A stretch of DNA of 58,638 nt from Akkermansia muciniphila (GCA_945890645.1 CAMDCV010000029.1:1-58638); one strand, 5' to 3'; positions 1 to 8,552 are shown, counted from the stretch's first letter. Notes: generated by a model from the letters alone, not told the origin. Numbers and translations: made by a program.

Positions 1-26
1 GGGTAAGATGAGGAAGGAACGATGTT

Positions 27-48
27 GACATGTGCTTTTGAACATGTC
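27..48. repeat. Perfect 7-bp inverted repeat
   Basis: GACATGT and ACATGTC are separated by 8 bases (GCTTTTGA). On the plus strand the second arm is followed by CGATTTT, so it could be a weak terminator. It could equally be a dyad operator for something left of the window. There is no further support. Confidence 0.3.
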
Positions 49-148
49 GATTTTGCCTGGGTGTACTGCAGGTCAAGAAAATTATCGAGAAATCCGAAGG
101 TTTTTTCGTTGAATGTCAACGGGTTACGCCTTAGCCTGACGCCAATGG

Positions 149-186
149 GTAAATGCTATGAAGTTGTTTGTTTCAAACAGGCAGTC
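149..186 (-). pseudogene. Remnant of LamG-protein tail (fourth copy, at array end)
   Basis: Read on the minus strand just after the 304-aa anchored-protein gene, this stretch encodes DCLFETNNFIAFT, matching the first residues of the tail shared by the 1356-aa LamG protein and the tail fragment at 2209-2550. The bases between the preceding stop codon and this point also resemble the spacer downstream of the 311-aa gene. After about 13 codons the similarity ends and a stop follows at once. It has no start codon and is surely not expressed as such. It shows that the cassette array runs on towards, or has decayed at, the left edge of the window. Confidence 0.6.
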
Positions 187-219
187 GAAATTTATGCATG
201 GGTGAATGGAGGGGCAGCA

Positions 220-1134
220 CTATTTATCCAAGTATTTTTTCCCGTGAACCCGTTCCCATGCCTCGACAGTTGGTGTGTAAGCGCGGAAACTTGCTCCAAT
301 TGAGGATGATTCGGGTGCCTTTTCATACCATTCTGCTTCAGCCTGATTGCGCGGCAATGGAATCAGGTCAATTAGCATGTCCATGCAGTTCTCAACACCA
401 TACCTTTTGATTGTAGGCACTGATTCATCACCAAAATAATCAAGTTCATTTGGGTAACCTCGGTTACGAATGATGAGCAACATTAGCATATCTTTTCCTT
501 GCAGATAGGCTTGGTGTACATTACTTGGATCAGCTTCACTATGATAGCGAGCGATGACAGGATAGATCACGTATTCATTTGGTCTTATTTCACCACCAAC
601 TTTGGTGCTTTTGTGAAGATAAAATTTATCTAACAATGTTTTATACAATTGTTGCATCAATTCTTTGTCGTCTAATTTGAAATTGATCTTGTTTCTTCCT
701 GCAATTTCGTATCCCTGATTTTGAAAATCTGCCAACAGAAGATCATTCATATTGACTGTAGGGGGGATGGCTTCGCGGATCGTGAATTTTACCACGTTTT
801 GCTCATCATCGAGATATACCTGCCATGGATTGATGCCGCGGCTATTTAAGACATTTTCCGTATTTTGATCCAAAAATCCATAATCTTTGAATGTTTGAAT
901 GAGTGGGTATTGCGGTAAGTGTTCTTTGTAACGGAGCTTGCCGAAGGGAGCATGTAGCATCATTTTTGCATCGTTCGTTTCGTTCTCACGACTATTTGCG
1001 GATGACTGGTTTGTGTGAATTTCTCGACCATCAGTTGGCATCGGTTGGGTTGAACCATGATCGCTAAGTCTGATAACAATCAGAATGATCGCCGCGATTA
1101 TGATGGCATACGCTATGATATGTTTTTTGTTCAT
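220..1134 (-). CDS. Single-pass anchored protein, array paralogue 1 (304 aa)
   Basis: The function is not recognised. The protein starts MNKKHIIAYAIIIAAIILIV, one N-terminal membrane helix with the rest probably in the periplasm. It is a diverged paralogue of the two genes upstream (1278-2204 and 2585-3520): shared blocks include NPWQVYLDD, VVKFTIRE, YPVIARY, LPRN and the C-terminal TPTVEAWERVHGKKY. I chose the start at 1134 over the one at 1176 because the extra 14 codons are the out-of-frame reading of a LamG-tail remnant, and because the paralogues begin with MKK plus the helix. The ATG lies 3 nt after the stop of that remnant, the same arrangement as in the other two copies. It is the most divergent copy and sits farthest from the full-length LamG gene. 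The region is visibly richer in A+T than the rest of the window. Confidence 0.75.
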   Translation of the reverse strand: MNKKHIIAYAIIIAAIILIVIRLSDHGSTQPMPTDGREIHTNQSSANSRENETNDAKMMLHAPFGKLRYKEHLPQYPLIQTFKDYGFLDQNTENVLNSRGINPWQVYLDDEQNVVKFTIREAIPPTVNMNDLLLADFQNQGYEIAGRNKINFKLDDKELMQQLYKTLLDKFYLHKSTKVGGEIRPNEYVIYPVIARYHSEADPSNVHQAYLQGKDMLMLLIIRNRGYPNELDYFGDESVPTIKRYGVENCMDMLIDLIPLPRNQAEAEWYEKAPESSSIGASFRAYTPTVEAWERVHGKKYLDK

Positions 1135-1137
1135 GAC

Positions 1138-1259
1138 TATTGGGCCGCGTTGTATCCGTAGTTTCGTAAATCCCAAATAGTTACACTTGTGGGCGTGACT
1201 GTTTTTCGCCAGTAGGAATGTTCATGGGTGCCGTTTTCGCTACCAGGCCAGTTAATCGA
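1138..1259 (-). pseudogene. 40-codon remnant of LamG-protein C-terminal tail
   Basis: Reading the minus strand gives an open stretch ending in HSYWRKTVTPTS and then VTIWDLRNYGYNAAQ with a TAG stop. This aligns with the very end of the 1356-aa LamG protein (PYWQKTNTATS, then LTIWDLRNYAFGVAP). An in-frame stop (1260-1262) lies just upstream and there is no start codon, so it is a decayed copy. Its stop is 3 nt before the ATG of the 304-aa protein, as at the other cassettes. About 220 nt of tail present in the next copy (2209-2550) are missing here. Confidence 0.75.
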
Positions 1260-1277
1260 CTAGTCTTTTCGCAACTG

Positions 1278-2204
1278 TTATGGGCCAACATATTTTTTTC
1301 CGTGAACACGCTCCCAAGCTGCGACTGTTGGCGTGTAGCGTAATACGCCCGTGCCTATGTGTTCAGGAATAGGGGCGTTTGCGAAAAATTTAGCTTCTTC
1401 TTCATTGCGGGGTAATGGAAGCAGCAACCATTCAATTTCTCTGCACTCTTCCATTCCGTATTTGTTCAACAATTTTTTATCCTCATCGCTTGCTTCACTC
1501 CATGTCCCATAGCCTTTATTGGATTTGATTAAAAGCATAGGCAAATTTTTCCCCGCTAAGTAAACGAGATTCTTGTCACTATCCCGCAACTCGGGATTAG
1601 GATGCCCCTGATATTGTGCCATGACAGGATACATTTCGACTTCTTGTAAATTAATTCCACCGGAAAACTCTTCCGTATTATTGTCTAAAAAACTGCCGTG
1701 CACTTGTATTGATAAATATAAATTTTTTGTCGTTTCTTCGTCGTCCATGGAAATTTGATTTGTTCCAATCTCTGAAATTATATACCACTTCTCAAGATCA
1801 TTCAACATGGCTAAGTCATTGTTCACCGTGGCTAGTGTGACATCACGGATTTGAAACTTTACTACATGATTGTGTTCATCAAGAAACACTTTCCATGGAT
1901 TGGGACGTAACCTGTAGAGCCGCTGTTGATAGTCTGCGTCAATTAAGCCCGCCTCAATAAAGCGGTTCACCATATCATAACTCGGTTTTATCTCAGCATA
2001 GCTGAGGCTTCCTTTGGGCGACTGCAGTATTTTTTTTTCGGTATTGTTCGCCGCAATGTGATTGGAATCGTGTCCTTCACGTATCACGTTGCCAGATTGG
2101 ACATTAGTAGTTTTGATGTCTGAATTATTACGAACGATTTTCCAAAGAATTAGAACGATGGCAATGCCAATCAGGACAATAGCGTAGTGATGGATTTTTT
2201 TCAT
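1278..2204 (-). CDS. Single-pass anchored protein, array paralogue 2 (308 aa)
   Basis: Family unknown. It begins MKKIHHYAIVLIGIAIVLIL, a short basic start and one membrane helix; the remaining ~280 residues are probably periplasmic. It is close to paralogue 3: KPSYDMVN, LRPNPWKVFLDE, KFQIR, TVNND, NLQEVEMYPVMAQYQG, LPMLLIKSNKG and TPTVAAWERVHGKKYV are shared or nearly so. The start at 2204 is preferred over 2231 because the paralogue begins at the same residue and the intervening codons overlap the end of the tail fragment. The gene begins 4 nt after the stop of that fragment. No Shine-Dalgarno sequence is visible, so it may depend on readthrough or coupling from the operon upstream. Confidence 0.8.
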   Translation of the reverse strand: MKKIHHYAIVLIGIAIVLILWKIVRNNSDIKTTNVQSGNVIREGHDSNHIAANNTEKKILQSPKGSLSYAEIKPSYDMVNRFIEAGLIDADYQQRLYRLRPNPWKVFLDEHNHVVKFQIRDVTLATVNNDLAMLNDLEKWYIISEIGTNQISMDDEETTKNLYLSIQVHGSFLDNNTEEFSGGINLQEVEMYPVMAQYQGHPNPELRDSDKNLVYLAGKNLPMLLIKSNKGYGTWSEASDEDKKLLNKYGMEECREIEWLLLPLPRNEEEAKFFANAPIPEHIGTGVLRYTPTVAAWERVHGKKYVGP

Positions 2205-2208
2205 ACTT

Positions 2209-2550
2209 TTAGGGTGCTGTTCCAAAGGCATAGTTTCTGAGGTCCCAGATGTTCAGGCTGTTGGCGGTATTGCTTTTCTGCCAATAGGGATGAGTTTGAA
2301 TGCCGTTTTGCGCGTCTACTCCAGTCAGCCGCCCCGTTTTGATTTCAGCCGTTGAGTTGCCAAATTCAGTGCTTTCCCAAGCGAAATTGGATAAAGCCCA
2401 TGCAAACAATGCTGCTTTATTGCTACCGCCCGGCATGGAGGCATTTTGCGGAACATAACCTACCGCATACTGCAGGTCGCTGAAAGAGCTTTGCGAGTCA
2501 GAAGAGCCGACGGCAAAAGCGGTGGAGTTGTTTGTTTCAAACAGGCAGTC
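2209..2550 (-). pseudogene. Promoterless copy of the LamG-protein C-terminal tail (113 codons)
   Basis: On the minus strand this encodes a sequence from DCLFETNNSTAF to IWDLRNYAFGTAP. It is about 70 percent identical over 113 residues, without gaps, to the last 113 residues of the LamG protein (3525-3867). Similarity starts abruptly at DCLFE, roughly 35 nt after the end of the 311-aa gene. The reading frame extends upstream to an ATG at 2631, but that part overlaps the 311-aa gene in another frame and matches nothing. There is no signal peptide, so this is probably a silent tail cassette or the scar of a tandem duplication. The intact frame despite about 30 percent divergence hints that the piece is reused, for instance by recombination into the full-length gene. 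Confidence 0.75.
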
Positions 2551-2584
2551 GAGATTTCTGCAAGGGTCTGTGGAGGGGACAGCA

Positions 2585-3520
2585 CTATTTTTCCACATAC
2601 TTTTTGCCGTGAACACGTTCCCATGCTGCAACAGTAGGAGTGAAGAACCTCGCGCCAGTTCCTATGGAATCAGGATCAGGCGAGTTTGTGTAAAATTTGA
2701 CCTCTTCCTCATTTCGGGGAAAAGGAAGAAGCTGCCATTCAACTTCTCTGCAATCTTCCATGCCGTATTTATAAAGTATGGCTCTGCCCTCATCGGTGGA
2801 CGTGCTCCGGTCTTCTTTGTTCGGAGTGCCTTTGTTTGATTTTATCAGCAACATTGGCAGGTCTTTGCCTTCAAGGTATGAAAAGTTCTTGTCACTTTCC
2901 CGTAACTCAGGATTTGAGAGTCCTTGATATTGGGCCAGGACAGGATAAATTTCTACTTCTTGCAAATTGGGGGCACCGGAAAATTCTTGCGTATTATTTT
3001 CTAAAAAACTGTTATTCACTTGTAATGATAAATATAAATTTTTCATCGTTTCTTTGTCTTCCATGGAAACTTTATTTGATCCTATCGCCGTTATGATATA
3101 GTGCTCTTCTATAAAATTTAGCATCCTTACGTCGTTGTTAACTGTTGGAGTTACTACTTCTCGGATTTGAAATTTAATGACATGATTTTTTTCGTCTAGA
3201 AAAACTTTCCAAGAATTAGGGCGAAGCCGAGCGAGCCATTTCTGGTATTCTACATCTATAAAACCAGATTCGATAAAGTGGTTCACCATATCATAACTCG
3301 GTTTCATCTTAGCATACCGTAGCGTCCCTTTGGGCGTATGTATTATATTTTTTGCTTGTAGGCGCGCTGTGTCGGAGTTTGCCTGTTGCGCATCATCATC
3401 GATGATCGCAGATGAAGGTGCCAGACGTTTTTTTTGTGAATGATTGGGAATAGTTTTCCAAAGAATCAGTCCGATGGCAATGGCCATGAATGCGATTGCG
3501 TAATGATAGTTTTTTTTCAT
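2585..3520 (-). CDS. Single-pass anchored protein, array paralogue 3 (311 aa)
   Basis: Function unknown. The N-terminus MKKNYHYAIAFMAIAIGLIL forms one membrane helix, followed by a hydrophilic domain with the blocks LRPNSWKVFLDE, FQIREV, TPTVNND, LYLSLQVN, NLQEVEIYPVLAQYQG, LPMLLIKSNKG and TPTVAAWERVHGKKYV. It lies 4 nt downstream of the stop of the full-length LamG gene, so it is the partner most surely co-expressed with it. The same tail-then-anchored-protein order is repeated twice more downstream. Strict pairing suggests that the anchored protein acts on or with the LamG tail, as a receptor, an inhibitor or a processing factor; this is inference only. Confidence 0.8.
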   Translation of the reverse strand: MKKNYHYAIAFMAIAIGLILWKTIPNHSQKKRLAPSSAIIDDDAQQANSDTARLQAKNIIHTPKGTLRYAKMKPSYDMVNHFIESGFIDVEYQKWLARLRPNSWKVFLDEKNHVIKFQIREVVTPTVNNDVRMLNFIEEHYIITAIGSNKVSMEDKETMKNLYLSLQVNNSFLENNTQEFSGAPNLQEVEIYPVLAQYQGLSNPELRESDKNFSYLEGKDLPMLLIKSNKGTPNKEDRSTSTDEGRAILYKYGMEDCREVEWQLLPFPRNEEEVKFYTNSPDPDSIGTGARFFTPTVAAWERVHGKKYVEK

Positions 3521-3524
3521 AAAT

Positions 3525-6500
3525 TTAGGGTGCTACGCCAAAGGCATAGTTTCTGAGGTCCCAAATGGTCAGGCTAGTAGCAGTGTTTGTTTTTTGCCAA
3601 TAAGGATGCGGATGCGATCCATTTTGCGCATTTGTACCATTCAAACGACCGGTTTTCACTTCCGCCGTGGAGCCATCAAATTCTGTGTTTTCCCAAGAAA
3701 AAGTTTCTGATGCCCATGCGAACAATCCAGCTTTATTACTGCTTCCGGGTTCCGCTCCGTGCTGGGCAACATACGAAACCGCATATTGAAGGTTACTGAA
3801 CGAACTTTGTTCCTGTGATGAGCCCACGGTGAAGGCAATCGAGTTGTTAGCCTCAAATAGGCAGTCAATATCCTTGAAGGATTGTGTCCGATAACGTCTT
3901 TCCAATTCATTCTTGTTCTGAGTGCCTACCGTGCCTTCTGGGGGCGCATTTGTTTTCTTCATGAGAAGATAATTACCAGCAGAATCTTTGAATATCGCCA
4001 CCCACGGTATCGGATTGGCATTGCTATCTTCTTCATTCGGGCTAATGGACTTAAAGAGAACAAAATCCATTTCCAACACGCGATTGTTCCAATTTGATAA
4101 AATGGAATTTGCATTATTGCTGACTCCACCGCCGGTCAACCAGGCAGCAAGGTTGGTATTGATGGTTTCTTGCGTAAATGAGTTTGCACCTAAATTTCCG
4201 AAAGTATCGCCTGTCTCCAAATAGAGGCCGGGGGGGGATGCAATTTTTTGATCGGTTGGCTGAACCCAACGCACTCCTGTTTGCACCCATTGCGCTGGGC
4301 TGCCATCAGGGTTGTTTTGCTTGAGGCCAATCCAAAAACTGGCTCCGCTATCGGTTTGCTCTAAGTCGGATATTTGCCGTTTTAGAAACTTTGAGCGCAT
4401 TGGGGTGAGTTGTGTGTTATGTGCACTTGTTGTGCTTGGTATCTTGATGGTCAATTTTCCTCTGAGTGCACGGATGCCAGCTGTGCTTTGGTTTTGCTTG
4501 CGCATGCCGAAGTGATGGGGTGTGACGCCTCGTAGGTGGACAGCGTCTTTAGTGTTGGCAACAAATGCGGGAAGTTGTTCAAGTCTGTCAACATTGGTAC
4601 TGATGCGGACGATCTGGGGCTGACCTACTGCGGTGTTGGTCGCGATATCGATGATTTCCAGTTTGATGGTGGCAGTGCCGTAGGTGATGCCTTCAGCCAC
4701 AAGGTTGCGATAGGCATTTGTAGCGGTAGGTTGCTTGAAAGGAGTCTCGGTGAAAAACTCCACGGGGTCGATGAAGTGTTCGGTTTTTCCAGGACCAAGA
4801 TACATGACGGGCTTTTGGTTATCGTTGGTGACTCCTGTGGCAGCGAAGACGCGCACGTAGTTGGCATGGGCGGCATCGGCGTAGCTGAGTTTGAGTTGGT
4901 ACTTGGCCGGCTTGCCAAACCATGGGATACCGAAGTTTTCGTTAGGCCAGCACCAGAGGCGGATGTTGCCAAAGCTGTGTCCGGTGGCACTTGCGGTGAT
5001 TTCCGTTTTATCCACTGCGCCATCGAGCGTGTTATTGGCGTTATCGACGACGGCACTGCCAGTGCTAGGTGTTTTGCTATCACTGTTGTTGTTATTCACA
5101 TCGATAATGACAGCGCGCTGGGGATCATTGTCAAGGAGCTCACGGTCTTGTTTGCTGCTGTCAGGGCCATACTGGCTGCCTGAGCTGAATTTGAGGTAAA
5201 GGCTTTCGAAGATTCGATCCATGTCGGTATCGACGGCCAAATCCACACGCAGGGGTTGGAGGATGGCGCGTTTGGCTTCTGTTGCTACAGGAGAGTAGGC
5301 TTGTTCACCGAGCACATAGCCTTCCGCCGGCGCAAGGTTTGTTAGATCGTGGACTTCATGGACGCTCGTTAACCCGCTGTTGTCCGTTGGTTCGACTGTA
5401 AAGCAGTAGTCATTGTCGGATTGTTCGTTGTAAGCATGGATAACGCCTCTTTTTTCGGCGCGGAATGTGTAGGAGGCGTAAGTGTAAAACCCGTCTATCG
5501 TGTTCAGTACATGGTTTCCGTGCGCCAGGAGGCGGAAGATTTCTTTCTCACCGCCAGTAGTCCAATCGTATTCGCTGGCGACGAGTTCGTAGGTTTGGTC
5601 TTGGTTTTCGCTATCATCTCCAATGCCGAGGAGCAAGCTATAGGTTTGTTGGGAATCAGGTGGAAGTCCTTGGTCGCTTGCGTCATTTGCGTCCGACCTT
5701 TGGTTGATCTCGATGCCGTCGTTGACTCCATCGGTATCGCTGTGGGCATTGTGAGGATTGCTGCCTGCTAAGTATTCTTTGAAATTGTCCGCCCCATCAG
5801 AGTCTCCATCAAGATGGGTGTCTGCAGTGCCGCCGGGTATGTGGTAGGGGAAGTTGTGGAGTTTCTCCCAGCCATCTGGCAGCAAGTCTCCGTCGGTATC
5901 AAAGTTGCCGGGATCACTGATGATGGGACCGTTTTGTTCGTTGTGACTAGTGATGCCGTCCTTATCGTGGTCGCTGGTGGTGCTATCATGATGGAAGGGG
6001 CGCAGGATGTAGTCGCTCTCCGTTGCTTCGCGCAGGGCATTTTGATTGTAGTCTTGCCACAAGCGCTGGCGTGATTCGGTGCGATCATAGAGGCCATCGC
6101 GATCAATGTCTTGGTTGTAAAGGGCTTGGGCATCGGCGAGCGTGAGCTTGGTGTAGCAACGGAGGCGATCAAGTCGGCTGCCTTCAGGGAATCGATAGCT
6201 TACATTCGTTAAAGTAGTGGCTGTGAGATCGCGGAGTCCAATTAAAGTGTAGGAATTGCTTGAAAGGGGAAGGTTGATGTTATTGCTAGTTTTCTCGCCG
6301 AGTTCTACACCATCGAAGTAGATGTTATATTTCGTATCGCTCTTGGAAAACACGATGTGATGCCATTCTCCGTCGTTCCACGCTGCGGGGATATTCCAAC
6401 CGCTGCCGAGCATGTTGGCAGTGCCAATTTGGTTTTGGTAGGTTTCGGCTCTGATAGTGCCAGCGGTTATATCGCAATACCAGTGAAGGGCTGGTAAGGG

Positions 6501-7595
6501 CGATGATGATCCAGGAATGGATGCTGCGTTATGATCAATGCCGATGGAAAGAAGGCTTCGAATACCAGCGTTTTGGGCACTGGCAACGAAGGCGTTTTTG
6601 GGTAGTTTGAGCCAGTAGGACCAAGCGTGGCTGGTGCGGTTTTCGAGAATCTGGTAGGGCAGGCTAAGATATTCGTTCGTAGTAGGACTGCTGTTCCATT
6701 GGCAGCAAAATGAGGGCATGCCGCTGGGATTAGCAAAGCGATCGAGACCAACGTCATCGGCTGAAGCACCGGGGATATTAGGTACGGACGAAGCGAAGTC
6801 GTAATTGTTGATGGTGGGGATTGCCTCGAAATCGTAGCGGGCGATGAGTTTTACGCCGTTGGTTTCGGTCGTGTAGTTGTTGAGATGGGCAGCAAGGTTG
6901 GCTCCGTCGGGATCTGCGATTGCATCGTTAGAAAGCTGTGTGGCGTCGAGGTTGTCGTTTAGTCCGTCTTCGTCGGTGTCTTCATCGAGCGGGCTGGTGC
7001 CGGCGAGGATCTCGGCTTTGTCTTTGAGGGTATCGCCATCGGTGTCGTCGAGGAAGTGATTAGTGCCGAGGGAGTGTTCTTCGGAGTTGGTTAGGCCATC
7101 TAGGTCGGTATCGAGGTCAGTAACTTTAACGCGCCATAAAACTTTAGGCGGTATCGAGTTATCTGGCTGCGTAGTATTTATACCAAAGGAATGGGTGGAT
7201 TGAATGGTGGTTATGGGCGTGCCGACAGCAAACCAATTGAGGAGATCGGTACTTGCTTCGAGTTGATAATTTTTGCCCAGGAGCGTGGGCCACGTGAGGG
7301 TGTAAGCGGCGGCTACTAAGCTCGGCGTGAGGGTGACGGCTACAATGCCATCGGTAGGATTTGCCTCGAAGGGGTCTGTGCCTGCTATGGCTTCTTTGGC
7401 GTTAGACCACCCGTCTTTGTCTTCGTCTGCTGAAGCGAGAAAGCTATTGGGGAAAAGGTTGCCATTGTTTTGTTGTTTTTCCCATAAATCACTTAGCCCA
7501 TTAGAGTTCTGATCGAGAATTGCGTGGCTGGCAGAAAGCAGGAGAAGCTGAATCACTAGGAAGATAAAGGAGCGAGAGTATGCGAGAGTTTTCAT
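3525..7595 (-). CDS. Large secreted LamG / thrombospondin type 3 repeat protein (1356 aa)
   Basis: An exported, probably surface or extracellular, modular protein. Residues 1-25 are a signal peptide (MKTLAYSRSFIFLVIQLLLL, then SASHA). Residues ~28-230 carry Asp-rich Ca-binding TSP3-type repeats (DEDKDGWSNAKEA, DTDLDGLTNSEE, DTDEDGLND). A LamG-like jelly roll spans about 248-453 (YDFEA, WNDGEWHHIVFSKSD, YNIYFDGVELG). More TSP3 repeats follow at ~495-638 (DIDRDGLYD, DTDGDLLPDGWEK, DTDGVNDGIE). The C-terminal ~700 residues match no family I recognise; the last 113 are the tail repeated in the downstream cassettes. I chose the ATG at 7595 for its signal peptide, for the ATGA overlap with the upstream gene, and for AAAGGAGAG before it, one of the few Shine-Dalgarno-like sequences in the window. 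There is no PEP-CTERM or sortase signal. Confidence 0.85.
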   Translation of the reverse strand: MKTLAYSRSFIFLVIQLLLLSASHAILDQNSNGLSDLWEKQQNNGNLFPNSFLASADEDKDGWSNAKEAIAGTDPFEANPTDGIVAVTLTPSLVAAAYTLTWPTLLGKNYQLEASTDLLNWFAVGTPITTIQSTHSFGINTTQPDNSIPPKVLWRVKVTDLDTDLDGLTNSEEHSLGTNHFLDDTDGDTLKDKAEILAGTSPLDEDTDEDGLNDNLDATQLSNDAIADPDGANLAAHLNNYTTETNGVKLIARYDFEAIPTINNYDFASSVPNIPGASADDVGLDRFANPSGMPSFCCQWNSSPTTNEYLSLPYQILENRTSHAWSYWLKLPKNAFVASAQNAGIRSLLSIGIDHNAASIPGSSSPLPALHWYCDITAGTIRAETYQNQIGTANMLGSGWNIPAAWNDGEWHHIVFSKSDTKYNIYFDGVELGEKTSNNINLPLSSNSYTLIGLRDLTATTLTNVSYRFPEGSRLDRLRCYTKLTLADAQALYNQDIDRDGLYDRTESRQRLWQDYNQNALREATESDYILRPFHHDSTTSDHDKDGITSHNEQNGPIISDPGNFDTDGDLLPDGWEKLHNFPYHIPGGTADTHLDGDSDGADNFKEYLAGSNPHNAHSDTDGVNDGIEINQRSDANDASDQGLPPDSQQTYSLLLGIGDDSENQDQTYELVASEYDWTTGGEKEIFRLLAHGNHVLNTIDGFYTYASYTFRAEKRGVIHAYNEQSDNDYCFTVEPTDNSGLTSVHEVHDLTNLAPAEGYVLGEQAYSPVATEAKRAILQPLRVDLAVDTDMDRIFESLYLKFSSGSQYGPDSSKQDRELLDNDPQRAVIIDVNNNNSDSKTPSTGSAVVDNANNTLDGAVDKTEITASATGHSFGNIRLWCWPNENFGIPWFGKPAKYQLKLSYADAAHANYVRVFAATGVTNDNQKPVMYLGPGKTEHFIDPVEFFTETPFKQPTATNAYRNLVAEGITYGTATIKLEIIDIATNTAVGQPQIVRISTNVDRLEQLPAFVANTKDAVHLRGVTPHHFGMRKQNQSTAGIRALRGKLTIKIPSTTSAHNTQLTPMRSKFLKRQISDLEQTDSGASFWIGLKQNNPDGSPAQWVQTGVRWVQPTDQKIASPPGLYLETGDTFGNLGANSFTQETINTNLAAWLTGGGVSNNANSILSNWNNRVLEMDFVLFKSISPNEEDSNANPIPWVAIFKDSAGNYLLMKKTNAPPEGTVGTQNKNELERRYRTQSFKDIDCLFEANNSIAFTVGSSQEQSSFSNLQYAVSYVAQHGAEPGSSNKAGLFAWASETFSWENTEFDGSTAEVKTGRLNGTNAQNGSHPHPYWQKTNTATSLTIWDLRNYAFGVAP

Positions 7596-8503
7596 TTTGA
7601 TGGCTCTCCTTTCTCTTCGGTTTGAGTTGGGGTTTGTTGTTCTGTTTTTGCGGGTAAGATTTCGAGTTTGGTGGGGGCTGCTGGGGCATAAGGAGTGATA
7701 GTCCAATGTTGGATGACAATGTCAGGTTTAGGATCGGGTGGATTGGCTAGGCGTTCAGCGGCTTCGCGTTCTTGTTGGACTTTGATGCGGTTGTATTCGC
7801 TGATGAGGTCTTTGTAGTGGTCTTGGTAGAGCTCGTGGAGGCCGATGAAGGGGGCGAGGTCTTCGGCGGTGGGGTTGCCTTTGGTGACGATGAAGCGGGG
7901 TTCGGTGGTGGGATCGGCGAGGAGTTGGGGGATGGCGGGCGGAATGTAGGTTTTTTTGATTCGGGCGTAGCGGGCGGCGGCTTTGATGGTGTCTTCATCA
8001 CCGATGCCGAAGAAGAGTGAGTAGGTGATGTCGTTTTTTCGGAAGCGGGGCAGGCTGTTGAAATGGTGGAAGTTGATGTTGCTCCATGCCTCCCAGCGCT
8101 CGGTGGTGTCTTTGGCGCGGGTGAAGCCTTGAATGCGGGTGTGTTTACCGTCGAAGACGGTGCAGGAGAGCATGAGGCTGCGGTGTTTGGGGGCGCTGGC
8201 TAGCTTAGCATCGCGGGCGGCGATTTGCTCCGCGGTGAGAGGGCGGGGCTCTGGCGTGGGTGGAATGGGAGGCAGGGCGATGGGCTCAATTTCTTGGACG
8301 GTGATTTTTTGCCCATCAATGATGGTGTCTTTGGATTCGAGGACGCTTTCTGGGGCGATATCGAGACGAAGCACGGGTTTGGGTTCCGGCTGAACAATCG
8401 GCTCGCGAATGATTGGTGCAAGCAGGGTAGCGCGGGACGTGGCTGGTTCTTGGGCTACAATCGAGCCAAGAAAGAAGAACGGGAGGAGAGGGAAGATTTT
8501 CAT
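7592..8503 (-). CDS. Exported proline-rich protein of unknown function (303 aa)
   Basis: It begins MKIFPLLPFFFLGSIVAQ, a signal peptide. Next comes a Pro/Glu-rich linker (PIALPPIPPTPEPRPLTAEQ), then a folded region at about 100-250 with DGKHTRIQGFTRAKD, WSNINFHHFNSLPRF and YSLFFGIGDED, then another Pro-rich C-terminus (ITPYAPAAPTKLEILPAKT). No family is recognised. Its stop overlaps the start of the LamG gene by ATGA, so the two are translationally coupled and probably belong to the same surface apparatus. The region matching HHFNSLPRF may bind a partner, but nothing catalytic stands out. Confidence 0.75.
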   Translation of the reverse strand: MKIFPLLPFFFLGSIVAQEPATSRATLLAPIIREPIVQPEPKPVLRLDIAPESVLESKDTIIDGQKITVQEIEPIALPPIPPTPEPRPLTAEQIAARDAKLASAPKHRSLMLSCTVFDGKHTRIQGFTRAKDTTERWEAWSNINFHHFNSLPRFRKNDITYSLFFGIGDEDTIKAAARYARIKKTYIPPAIPQLLADPTTEPRFIVTKGNPTAEDLAPFIGLHELYQDHYKDLISEYNRIKVQQEREAAERLANPPDPKPDIVIQHWTITPYAPAAPTKLEILPAKTEQQTPTQTEEKGEPSK

Positions 8504-8552
8504 CGTATGTTGGGAACTTCTTTGATCCTTGGGATCATCGTGAAATAAAAAG

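Noticed and set aside
121-160. Sequence with GTTACGCC and GCCTGACGCC considered as an integron attC site
   Set aside because: The core sites GTTRRRY and RYYYAAC with the paired inner boxes are not present in the right order, and there is no integrase.
2550-2631. N-terminal extension of the tail fragment to the ATG at 2631
   Set aside because: These codons overlap the end of the 311-aa gene in another frame and show no similarity to the LamG protein; the similarity begins only at DCLFE.
220-3520. Calling the anchored proteins immunity proteins and the LamG tail a toxin
   Set aside because: The layout is reminiscent, but no toxin fold or catalytic motif is visible in the tail, and the tail copies are similar to each other rather than polymorphic. 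It is kept as a hypothesis only.
4536-5183. A 215-codon plus-strand open frame inside the LamG gene
   Set aside because: It is the antisense of the Asp/Gly-rich coding region of the exported protein, where the complementary strand stays open by composition. It has no signal, no known motif and no plausible start context.
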